In this document: positions 57,338 through 64,000 of the stretch, one piece after another
Layout of the letters: the number at the start of each line of letters is the position of its first letter
Numbering within the stretch: the first letter of the stretch is position 1
Assembly (NCBI GenBank): GCA_039808765.1
Contig: JBDHTQ010000009.1
Location: 1 to 64,000, forward strand
DNA from: JBDHTQ01 sp039808765
GTDB taxonomy: Bacteria > Pseudomonadota > Alphaproteobacteria > UBA2400
DNA: 64,000 bases
Direction: 5' to 3'
Program-made: the position numbers and the translations under genes
Notes under the pieces: generated by a model
What the model was told of the DNA's origin: nothing
The model's input: the letters and a program-made list of their open reading frames with translations, nothing else
Database searches by the model: none

Positions 57338-57859
57338 TTAATGGGTAATTTTTTCGTCGGAAGACACGCCCCAAATCTGTTTTTTATCAATCCACCCGCT
57401 GTAGTTTTTTACGTCGATCAAGCACCACTCTGCCAGACATTCGCTCACTTGAGCAATCACGCCGGGTTGTAATTGTGCAATGGGCGCCGCGATTGAGACA
57501 GGTTGTTGACGCAAAATAGCCGTTTGGGGATGCACAACTACGACGCGTTTTCCTGAAACCAAGGCCTGATTGACCCATCCTTCGGTGCCCAACCAATCGC
57601 GAATTTTTCGCCAGTTTTCATACTCGGCAATAATTTGTACGGGCATCCCTTTATAGATGAGCGTCCAAAGAATAGGATAGCGGCTACCAGGTCCTGACCT
57701 AACGTTAACTTCGGCTGAGCGTGTTGAAACGAAGCGCGGGAGAGGTAGTCCGCTTTGGTCTCCTACGGCCTGAGCTATGCTTCTTGGGGACGAAAAAGTG
57801 AGCAAGGCTGCGCAAAAAGCCAGAGTTTTCAGCATTGATGCAAAAGAAGAAGTACACAT
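57338..57859 (-). CDS. SH3-domain periplasmic protein
   Basis: A 173-residue protein with a hydrophobic signal peptide (about 8-30) and two bacterial SH3-like (DUF1058) repeats: STRSAEVNVRSGPGSRYPIL with MPVQIIAEYENWRKIRDWLG, then QTAILRQQPVSIAAPIAQL and CLIDVKNYSGWIDKKQIWGV. Such proteins bind cell-wall peptides or act as periplasmic scaffolds. It is downstream of NAD-GDH by 60 bp on the same strand, but functional linkage is unlikely. Confidence 0.83.
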   Translation of the reverse strand: MCTSSFASMLKTLAFCAALLTFSSPRSIAQAVGDQSGLPLPRFVSTRSAEVNVRSGPGSRYPILWTLIYKGMPVQIIAEYENWRKIRDWLGTEGWVNQALVSGKRVVVVHPQTAILRQQPVSIAAPIAQLQPGVIAQVSECLAEWCLIDVKNYSGWIDKKQIWGVSSDEKITH

Positions 57860-57952
57860 GCGCCCATTTTATACCTCAAGCGCCAACTGTGACAAGCCCG
57901 CATAATTTTTGAAAATTAGGGTGATGGAGGCGCTTTCATGGCTAAATAGTAC

Positions 57953-57982
57953 TTGAGGTTGCCTTGACAGGCAGGCTATAAA
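57953..57982 (+). promoter_or_regulatory. putative promoter for the 58063 gene
   Basis: TTGAGG (57953-57958) and TATAAA (57977-57982) are separated by 18 bp. The start point would give a leader of about 75 bases before ATG 58063. The match is fair; it is not confirmed. Confidence 0.4.
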
Positions 57983-58062
57983 CGGAAATCAAAGTGGGGT
58001 TCGCATGCCTCATGTCTTGAACAGGGATTTTTTTACACAGTATTTTGTGGAGGGATGGGAAA

Positions 58063-58515
58063 ATGCGCACGTTTCGGTTCATGAATATTTTCTTGGCATT
58101 GATGCTACTTCTTGCCGGAGCGACATCTGCCCATGCGGGTTCAGGTGGTTTTTGTTCTGATCTCTCCTCAACCACGCCAGCTGATGCGGCGGTCGCTTTG
58201 CGGGGTTCTTTGCCCAGCGGTACATCACTTGGGGGTGCTGCACAATCAATACTTATTTCTGCATTTGAATCGGCTGCAGAGAAAAATCCCGGTTACATTG
58301 TCGAGGTTGGCAGCTTGATTGCCATTGGTCGTCCAGATGCACTTGATGCGTTACGCAAAAGCGTTTATCGCATTTGCGTTGCGAATGCCGAATTGATTTG
58401 GAACAAAATTCTTCTCGCACTTCAGAATCCAACAGCAGAGCAGCTTGCTGCAATTGCATCGACTGATGGTGTTTCACCTGCCGCAGGTGAAGACGGTGAT
58501 GGAAGCGGCGGCTAA
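58063..58515 (+). CDS. secreted protein of unknown function, upstream of Wzc-like gene
   Basis: A 150-residue protein with a signal peptide at about 1-25 (FMNIFLALMLLLAGATSAHA), and a body of amphipathic helices (PADAAVALRGSLPSG, AAQSILISAFESAAEKNPGY, VEVGSLIAIGRPDALDAL, NPTAEQLAAIAST) ending in a Gly/Asp tail. GGAGGGA sits seven bases before ATG 58063. It has its own promoter-like sequence and a strong terminator, so it is monocistronic. I do not recognise the family. Its neighbour, a Wzc-like chain-length regulator, hints at a role at the envelope. Confidence 0.7.
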   Translation: MRTFRFMNIFLALMLLLAGATSAHAGSGGFCSDLSSTTPADAAVALRGSLPSGTSLGGAAQSILISAFESAAEKNPGYIVEVGSLIAIGRPDALDALRKSVYRICVANAELIWNKILLALQNPTAEQLAAIASTDGVSPAAGEDGDGSGG

Positions 58516-58541
58516 CGCCTGACCACAAGCGATGAAGAAGA

Positions 58542-58576
58542 GAAGGCTGCAAGAAAGATTGCAGCCTTCTTTTTTT
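58542..58576 (+). terminator. intrinsic terminator after the 58063 gene
   Basis: GAAGGCTGCAA (58542-58552) pairs perfectly with TTGCAGCCTTC (58559-58569) around a six-base loop, followed by seven T residues. Confidence 0.95.
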
Positions 58577-58654
58577 GTTCTTTAAACATGAAAGCCAACG
58601 ATAAATGCCCTTTTTTGGTTGCCTTGAACCAGTCAATCGGTTAACTGTCGCAGC

Positions 58655-60883
58655 ATGACCCATGTTGACCCTTCCGCCTTGCATTCACTGCACACAATTG
58701 ATGAGCCTCCGGCGCAGGATTTGAAAATCTCTCGTCAGGATGTATTGGAGGTGCGCGAGATTTTGCGCATGCTTAAGCGTCGTCGTTGGTTGATTTTAGG
58801 CACGGTCGGCGTGGCGTTGGTGGTGGCTGCATTGTTGCTGTCGCAGCTTCGTCCGCAATATACGGCATCTGCTTCGGTAATGGTGGATCCGCGTCAAACC
58901 AACGTTGTGGATTTAGAAGAAGTTTTATCTGGTTTACCCGTGAATGCGGAGACGGTACAAAGTGAAATTGAGGTTTTGCGTTCGCGCGATTTGGCAGGTC
59001 GCGTGGTAGATAAACTAAAACTCAGTGACAATGCCGAGTTTTCAGAAATTGTTCGCAGGCAAAATGAAAAAAGCTTTTTAACCGATCAAGATCATCAGGA
59101 TACAATTCGCAATGCTGTGATTGATCATTTTTTGAATTCACTTACTGTTAAAATTGCCGGTCGATCGCGCGTAATTACCATGAGTTATCGATCACATGAT
59201 CCACGTCTTTCAGCTGCAATTGCTAATAACATTGTTGATCTGTATGTTTCCGGCCAGCTTGAAACGCGGATATTGGCCACCCGGAATGCATCATCCTGGC
59301 TTAATCAAAAGCTTGAGCAACTGCGCATTGATGCCGAGAGTGCCGAGCTGGCTGTCGACCGTTTTAAAGAGCTGAATAATTTATCAAGCGAACCGGGCCG
59401 TGGGACGGTGGTGGACAAAAAAACTCTGATTCAGCCTTCTGTCGCTAAGACGAATACGGATTCTCTTCTTTCAGATACAAAAGAAAGTTTGCAAGCGCAG
59501 CGTAACGTGCTGATGATTTTGCGTGATAGTATGACTCCTCCTGCTCAATGGGGTGACCAAGATTTACATCAGATGTATGATGAGCTGGTTTCGCTGGATG
59601 CTGAGCGCATGAATTTGTCATCACGGTTGGGGCCGCGTCACCCAAAGATGGTGGATGTTGAATCTCGGTTGAACTTGGCACATAATCAGTTTACACAAAT
59701 TCTGAATGACCGGATTTCTCAATTTGATACCCGTTTAAAAGCGGGTGATTACATCTCGACCAACCAAGGCACACTCCTGACCAGCAGTGATGCGACAGCG
59801 CCGATCGTTGAAAAACTGGATAATCCCGAAGAAGCACGCGCTCGCTTAAGCACACTGGAACGTGAAGCAAAAGCCAATCGGACATTGTACGAAACTTTTT
59901 TGAATCGTTATAAGCAAACTACTGAGCAACAAGGCTTAGAGCAAGCGGATGCGCGGGTGATTTCGCGTGCCAGTATTCCCCTTTCTCCCTCTTTTCCCAA
60001 CAAGCCGTTGTTTATGTTGCTGACGTTGGTCGGGGCACTGGGGGTGTCCCTGATTCTTGCCTTTATTGTTGAGCAAATGGATGCGGGTTTTCGTAGTTCT
60101 GACCAGATTGAAGCGCTTTTGGGATTGCCCGCACTGGCCATGGTTCCTACGCTTAAATCGCTGGGTGTAAAAGGTGAGCATCCAGAAAGTTATATTGTGA
60201 GCAAGCCCAATTCAGCCTTGGCCGAATCTGTGCGGGCGCTGCGGATGGCTTTGTTGCTTGCTGATGTTGACCATCCACCCAGGGTTGTGATGATCACCTC
60301 CGCATTGCCCGGTGAAGGCAAAACCTCACTTTGTTTGGCTTTGGCACGCATGGCGGCAATGGGAGGTGAAAAGGTGGTTGTGGTTGATGCAGATTTGCGT
60401 CGTCCGCGAATTCATGAAGCCCTGCATGCTCCGCATAAAGAAGGGTTGGTGGATGCTTTAGCCAAGCCGTCATCATTGGTTGGTGTTATCCAGCAAAACA
60501 TTTTGGAGGAGTGCCGGTTTGATTATATTACGGCTGGCTCAGCGGATGTGCATTCTGCCGAGTTGGTGCGTTCGGCTGCAATGAAGCAGGTGGTGGAAGA
60601 GCTTTCTCGGCATTATACGTTGGTCATTCTGGATACCCCGCCAGTTTTACCTGTGGCCGACGCCAAATTATTATCGCTCTTGGCCGATAAAGTGATTTAC
60701 GTTGTGCGTTGGAACCATACATTCCGCACAACTGTTCAGCAGGCGGTCAAACAATTGCGCGACGTAAAGGCTAAGTTTTCCGGTGTTGTGCTTAACCACG
60801 TTGACGTGCGCCGCCATGCAGAATATAGCTACAGCGACAGCGGCTACTACTACGGCCGTTATAAAAAGTATTATACTGACTAG
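58655..60883 (+). CDS. Wzc-like polysaccharide co-polymerase and tyrosine autokinase
   Basis: A 742-residue chain-length determinant/tyrosine kinase. The N-terminal Wzz domain lies between two membrane helices (about 45-65, RRRWLILGTVGVALVVAALL, and 450-470, LLTLVGALGVSLILAFIVEQ). The cytoplasmic kinase has Walker A ITSALPGEGKTSL at 547-559, Walker A' VVVVDADLRRPR near 574 and Walker B LVILDTPPVLPVADA. A C-terminal tail of eight tyrosines (YSYSDSGYYYGRYKKYY) is the autophosphorylation cluster. It controls polymer length and export with Wzy, fitting the polymerase and glycosyltransferases upstream. No outer-membrane Wza gene is visible. Confidence 0.93.
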   Translation: MTHVDPSALHSLHTIDEPPAQDLKISRQDVLEVREILRMLKRRRWLILGTVGVALVVAALLLSQLRPQYTASASVMVDPRQTNVVDLEEVLSGLPVNAETVQSEIEVLRSRDLAGRVVDKLKLSDNAEFSEIVRRQNEKSFLTDQDHQDTIRNAVIDHFLNSLTVKIAGRSRVITMSYRSHDPRLSAAIANNIVDLYVSGQLETRILATRNASSWLNQKLEQLRIDAESAELAVDRFKELNNLSSEPGRGTVVDKKTLIQPSVAKTNTDSLLSDTKESLQAQRNVLMILRDSMTPPAQWGDQDLHQMYDELVSLDAERMNLSSRLGPRHPKMVDVESRLNLAHNQFTQILNDRISQFDTRLKAGDYISTNQGTLLTSSDATAPIVEKLDNPEEARARLSTLEREAKANRTLYETFLNRYKQTTEQQGLEQADARVISRASIPLSPSFPNKPLFMLLTLVGALGVSLILAFIVEQMDAGFRSSDQIEALLGLPALAMVPTLKSLGVKGEHPESYIVSKPNSALAESVRALRMALLLADVDHPPRVVMITSALPGEGKTSLCLALARMAAMGGEKVVVVDADLRRPRIHEALHAPHKEGLVDALAKPSSLVGVIQQNILEECRFDYITAGSADVHSAELVRSAAMKQVVEELSRHYTLVILDTPPVLPVADAKLLSLLADKVIYVVRWNHTFRTTVQQAVKQLRDVKAKFSGVVLNHVDVRRHAEYSYSDSGYYYGRYKKYYTD

Positions 60884-60937
60884 AGCAGATCCCGAATAGG
60901 ACAATTATTACCATGATTTAGGCTAAAGCGGCTTTGT

Positions 60938-61150
60938 TCAGGCGATAATGTCCGGCAGCAGCAAGTTCTCGATCTTGGTGATTTCATCTTTAAGCGCAAG
61001 CTTGCGTTTTTTCAGGCGTTGAATTTGCAGCTGGTCCACGGGCATGTGGTGACTGATGCGTGAAATGACATCGTCAAGGTCACGATGCTCACTTTGAAGC
61101 TCTGCGAGTCGTAGTTGTAATTGCTTTTGTTCAATCGGATCACTGTTCAT
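60938..61150 (-). CDS. YdcH-like DUF465 protein
   Basis: A 70-residue DUF465 protein: LRLAELQSEHRDLDDVISRI, HHMPVDQLQIQRLKKRKLAL and KDEITKIENLLLPDIIA, with the family's LKxxHxxLDxxI and LKxxKLxLKDEI pattern. The ATG at 61150 starts this unit; the frame to 61216 adds a doubtful 22 residues. The function is unknown. It is convergent with the Wzc-like gene, 54 bp away, and divergent from pfkA. Confidence 0.82.
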   Translation of the reverse strand: MNSDPIEQKQLQLRLAELQSEHRDLDDVISRISHHMPVDQLQIQRLKKRKLALKDEITKIENLLLPDIIA

Positions 61151-61313
61151 TTTCGGTGCCGTTTTTCCGTTTCTGAGCCGGTTTGTCTGCTTTTTATGCA
61201 GGATGAGCCATATCATCCTACCAAAAAGTTAAAAACTTATAACACATCATCTAGCAAATTTCTGCAATTTCATTATGGTGGGGGGCCAGACTTCACTTAA
61301 CTTAGGTAAAATC

Positions 61314-62375
61314 ATGTCAAATCCAGGAAAGAAAAAAATCTGTGTTTTTACATCGGGCGGCGATTGTGCCGGTCTGAATGCTGCAATTCGTGGTGTGGTG
61401 CATCGTGCCATTCTTGGTTATGGCTGGGATGTTATCGGCAGTTTTGATGGAACAGAGGGGCTTTTAAATCGCCCCATGCGCTATCGTACGCTTACCCTTG
61501 ATGATGTAAATCCCAACGTGTTAAGACAAGGAAGCACAATTTTGGGTGCCTATAATAAGGGGAATGTTCCCCCAACCGGAGAAATGCTGAACGCGGCTAT
61601 ACGCGAATTGGGGATTGATGCGGTTATCGCAATTGGTGGTGATGGCTCATTTTCCATCGTAAGCAAGCTGTTAGACCCGAGTATCCAGTTTGTTGGGATT
61701 CCAAAGACAATGGATAATGATGTTTCAGGGACAGAGATGTCGATTGGGTTCCATTCTGCTGTCGGTGTTGCAACTGAGGCTTTGGATCGTCTTCATCCCA
61801 CTGCGGCCGGTCATCATCGCGTAATGGTTTTAGAGGTTATGGGGCGTGATGCAGGTCATGGCGCTTTGGAAACGGGGATCGCGGGGGGGGCGGATATCAT
61901 TTTGCTTCCTGAAATTCCGTGGAATCCTGAATCTCTTGTCAAGAAACTGAAAGCTATTCGTGAAACAGGCCGAAATTATGCAACGATTGTGGTGTCTGAA
62001 GCAGCAAAGCTGAATGATGGCGCGATTGTGCAAAAAGAATTTGCTGGAGGGCAAAAGCGCTATGGTGGCATTGGTGAACACATCGTTCAAATTGTTTCCA
62101 GTCAAGCTAACATGGAAGCACGTGCCATGATGGTTGGGCATACTCAGCGGGGATGTGCCCCAACCTTTACAGACCGTTTGATCGGTCAGGTTTTTGGTGC
62201 TAAGGCTGTCGATCTTATTGCAGAGGGAAAAACGCATCGCGTGACAGCATGGCGCGGTCGTCAGGTTGTTGATATTCCAATGGAAGAAGCGATTGGGGCA
62301 TATCACGCAGTGGATCCTTGCGGGGCCCTTGTTAGTGCAGCAAGAGCGTTAGGAATTTCATTTGGGGACGAATAA
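61314..62375 (+). CDS. pfkA: 6-phosphofructokinase
   Basis: A 353-residue phosphofructokinase. ICVFTSGGDCAGLNAAIRG opens the phosphoryl-donor domain, GGDGS at 108-112 carries the glycine that favours ATP, and the substrate-binding PKTMDNDVSGTEMSIGF covers 130-146. It commits fructose 6-phosphate to glycolysis. PPi-dependent enzymes usually have Asp in place of the second glycine-motif residue, so ATP is more likely, though the Lys in PKTMDND is also seen in PPi-type clades; the sequence is a mixed type. pgsA follows 9 bp later, likely co-transcribed. Confidence 0.92.
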   Translation: MSNPGKKKICVFTSGGDCAGLNAAIRGVVHRAILGYGWDVIGSFDGTEGLLNRPMRYRTLTLDDVNPNVLRQGSTILGAYNKGNVPPTGEMLNAAIRELGIDAVIAIGGDGSFSIVSKLLDPSIQFVGIPKTMDNDVSGTEMSIGFHSAVGVATEALDRLHPTAAGHHRVMVLEVMGRDAGHGALETGIAGGADIILLPEIPWNPESLVKKLKAIRETGRNYATIVVSEAAKLNDGAIVQKEFAGGQKRYGGIGEHIVQIVSSQANMEARAMMVGHTQRGCAPTFTDRLIGQVFGAKAVDLIAEGKTHRVTAWRGRQVVDIPMEEAIGAYHAVDPCGALVSAARALGISFGDE

Positions 62376-62384
62376 GGAGTAAGG

Positions 62385-62945
62385 ATGCTGACAAGCCTGC
62401 CCAACCTTTTAACGCTATCACGCATTGCGGCAATCCCAGCGATTGTCGCATTGATGTTCGTGGCAGAAGCTTGGGCGGCTTGGTTGGCTTTGTTTTTGTA
62501 TATTTTAGCGTGTTTGACAGATTGGCTGGACGGCTATTTTGCGCGGGCACAAAATTTGGAATCGCCTGTGGGAAAGTTTTTGGATCCTATCGCGGATAAG
62601 CTTTTGGTGAGCGCCTTGCTATTAGTGATGGCGGGAACAGATCGATTGACATTTTGGGCCTTGCCAGCGGCGATCGTTATTTTATTGCGCGAAATTCTGG
62701 TGTCAGGATTGCGAGAGTTTTTGGCGGGATTGAATAAAATCAGTGTGCCTGTTTCGCGAGTGGCAAAATGGAAAACAGCGATGCAAATGGTTGCACTGGG
62801 GTTTTTGATCATCGGGGTTTGGGGGCCTTGGGGCTGGCCGTGGAAAGAGATTGGCGGCCTGGGTTTGTGGTTTGCCGCAATCCTAACTGTGCTGACGGGC
62901 TGGAGTTATATGCGTATCGGCTGGAAGCATATGAACGAGATATAA
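62385..62945 (+). CDS. pgsA: PgsA, CDP-diacylglycerol--glycerol-3-phosphate phosphatidyltransferase
   Basis: A 186-residue CDP-alcohol phosphatidyltransferase with the complete motif D(x)2DGxxAR(x)8GxxxDxxxD: D46, D49, G50, A53, R54, G63, D67 and D71 (TDWLDGYFARAQNLESPVGK). Six hydrophobic segments span the protein. It makes phosphatidylglycerol phosphate, the first committed step to phosphatidylglycerol and cardiolipin. The C-terminal RVAKWKTAMQMVALG block is typical of PgsA. Confidence 0.94.
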   Translation: MLTSLPNLLTLSRIAAIPAIVALMFVAEAWAAWLALFLYILACLTDWLDGYFARAQNLESPVGKFLDPIADKLLVSALLLVMAGTDRLTFWALPAAIVILLREILVSGLREFLAGLNKISVPVSRVAKWKTAMQMVALGFLIIGVWGPWGWPWKEIGGLGLWFAAILTVLTGWSYMRIGWKHMNEI

Positions 62946-62996
62946 AATAAGGTGTGATTGTCCCGGATTTTTTAAATCTCGCTTTTACACATTAGT

Positions 62997-63075
62997 GTAA
63001 ATTCCAAAAAGATAGACGTACTCTGTTTTGTATTTTTGTTTTGTATTTTTGACGAAATATATCGTCAAAGATAGC
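62997..63075 (+). repeat. dispersed convergent-spacer repeat, copy D (diverged)
   Basis: A weaker copy. The left half (ATTCCAAAAAGATAGACGTA) has lost the GC-rich stem; the right half keeps GACGA...TCGTC and GTCAAAGATAG. An exact 13-bp tandem duplication (GTTTTGTATTTTT at 63025-63037 and 63038-63050) expands the middle. It lies between convergent pgsA and ilvE. Just before it, TTACAC/GTGTAA at 62985-63000 forms a small perfect hairpin. Confidence 0.6.
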
Positions 63076-63105
63076 CTTTGTTATTTCACCTTTTCAGGAT
63101 TGGCC

Positions 63106-63993
63106 TTAGCCAGATTTTTTTAATGTTTCTTCACGATAGTCATCGGCCAGTCTTTGAGTCATTAGCCCTACCGTAAACTTCGACGATTCAATCTCTGCAA
63201 TCGGTGTGATTTCAATCGCAGTTCCGGTTAAAAAAACTTCGCTGGCATTAGCCAGCTCTTCTGGCCGAATTTGCCGCTCAATCACCTCGATACCGCGACG
63301 TTGGGCTAAAGTGATAACTGTTTGCCGGGTAATGCCACTTAAAAAGCAATCAGGGATGGGGGTATGTAATTTTCCTTCTTGCACCATGAAAATGTTTGCG
63401 CCCGTGCCCTCAGCCACAAAGCCGCGGTAATCATAAAAAAGGGCATCGTGGGCCCCTTGCCGTTCGGCCATGTTTTTTGAAAGGGTGCCAACAACATAAA
63501 GGCCGGACGCTTTTGCATGGACAGGGGCTGTTGTTGCAGGCGGTCGGCGCCACGGCGAAACAATCATTTTTATGCCGGTTTTGTGAAGATCATCCGAAAA
63601 ATAACTGGGCCACGACCAAGCTGCAATTGCAACATTGATGCTGCTTCGCTGGTTAGAAAGTCCCATCTCTTCGCAGCCGCGCCAAGCCAGCGGGCGAACA
63701 TAACCATTTTTAATTTGATTGAGTTTTAGAATCTCGCGGCAGGCTTCGTTCAGATGTTCTGCTGTGTAAGGCAGCGTCATATCGAGCATGTTGGCCGAAC
63801 GGATCAGGCGTTCGCTGTGGGCGTTGAGCTTAAAGCATTGGCCATCGTAAGCACGAATTCCTTCAAAAACCGCCCCACCATAATGAAGCGCGTGGGTTAG
63901 CATGTGCACCTGGCAGGTGCGCCAAGGCATTATGTTTCCATTAAACCAAATATAACCATCACGATTGTCGAAAGGGGGATCGTTTGCGGTCAT
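63106..63993 (-). CDS. ilvE: IlvE, branched-chain amino acid aminotransferase
   Basis: A 295-residue fold-type IV PLP aminotransferase. Signatures are ALHYGGAVFEGIRAYDG, VRPLAWRGCEEMG, the PLP-lysine region KASGLYVVGTLSKNMAERQG, VAEGTGANIFMVQ, LSGITRQTVITLAQ and FLTGTAIEITPI. It catalyses the last step of Leu, Ile and Val synthesis (and the first of their breakdown). The gene is complete; upstream of its start lies the window end. Confidence 0.95.
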   Translation of the reverse strand: MTANDPPFDNRDGYIWFNGNIMPWRTCQVHMLTHALHYGGAVFEGIRAYDGQCFKLNAHSERLIRSANMLDMTLPYTAEHLNEACREILKLNQIKNGYVRPLAWRGCEEMGLSNQRSSINVAIAAWSWPSYFSDDLHKTGIKMIVSPWRRPPATTAPVHAKASGLYVVGTLSKNMAERQGAHDALFYDYRGFVAEGTGANIFMVQEGKLHTPIPDCFLSGITRQTVITLAQRRGIEVIERQIRPEELANASEVFLTGTAIEITPIAEIESSKFTVGLMTQRLADDYREETLKKSG

Positions 63994-64000
63994 TGCTGCT

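Overview
The window reads as a chromosomal segment of an alphaproteobacterium of moderate GC. Lineage markers are a TrcR-type (DUF1013) cell-cycle regulator, a DUF1192 protein, fumC followed by a ribbon-helix-helix gene, radA followed by cvpA, erpA followed by xthA, a DUF484 gene followed by xerC, and a very large (1607 aa) NAD-glutamate dehydrogenase. The order or family cannot be fixed from this sequence. I saw no insertion sequence, prophage, integrase cluster, rRNA operon or CRISPR array; the segment looks like core genome with an envelope-polysaccharide accessory layer.

Layout. 1-7.7 kb: a small membrane protein, a RodZ-like protein, a nitronate-monooxygenase-like flavoprotein, ubiG, a comF-murL-murD operon (a MurL/MurD2-like peptidoglycan precursor route) and an NDUFAF5-like methyltransferase-fold protein. 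7.7-13.6 kb: a stand-alone ClpA/B D1-like AAA+ ATPase, a YdcH-like protein, an unknown membrane protein with trcR, DUF1192, and fumC with an RHH gene. 13.6-21.3 kb: tRNA-Val(GAC), radA, cvpA, the SRP 4.5S RNA, a CPA2 antiporter, and polA interrupted by a frameshift in a poly-C tract. 21.3-27.9 kb: an osmoregulated periplasmic glucan locus (opgG, an unknown gene, opgH) followed by two acyltransferase-3 paralogues. 27.9-42.9 kb: housekeeping genes (lepA, erpA, xthA, pyk, lysS, DUF484-xerC, priA, scoAB), with an unknown alpha-helical repeat protein and a histone H1-like repeat protein among them. 43-61 kb: a polyprenyl-phospho-arabinose cassette (UbiA-type DPPR synthase, DprE1-like, DprE2-like, then YedI), HU, a Wzy-like polymerase, three glycosyltransferases, NAD-GDH, an SH3 protein, and a Wzc-like chain-length regulator and tyrosine kinase. 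61-64 kb: a second YdcH-like protein, pfkA, pgsA and ilvE.

Envelope biology is the main theme: peptidoglycan precursors with an alternative D-glutamate route, substituted periplasmic glucans, a predicted D-arabinofuranose donor, and exopolysaccharide polymerisation and export control.

The most unexpected non-coding signal is a dispersed repeat of about 70 bp. Three clear copies and one diverged copy occur, all in spacers between convergent genes (near 11.1, 33.0, 43.0 and 63.0 kb). Each clear copy has a hairpin-forming left half; three of the four copies share a right half ending in GTCAAAGAT. It has the look of a REP-like or bidirectional 3'-end element.
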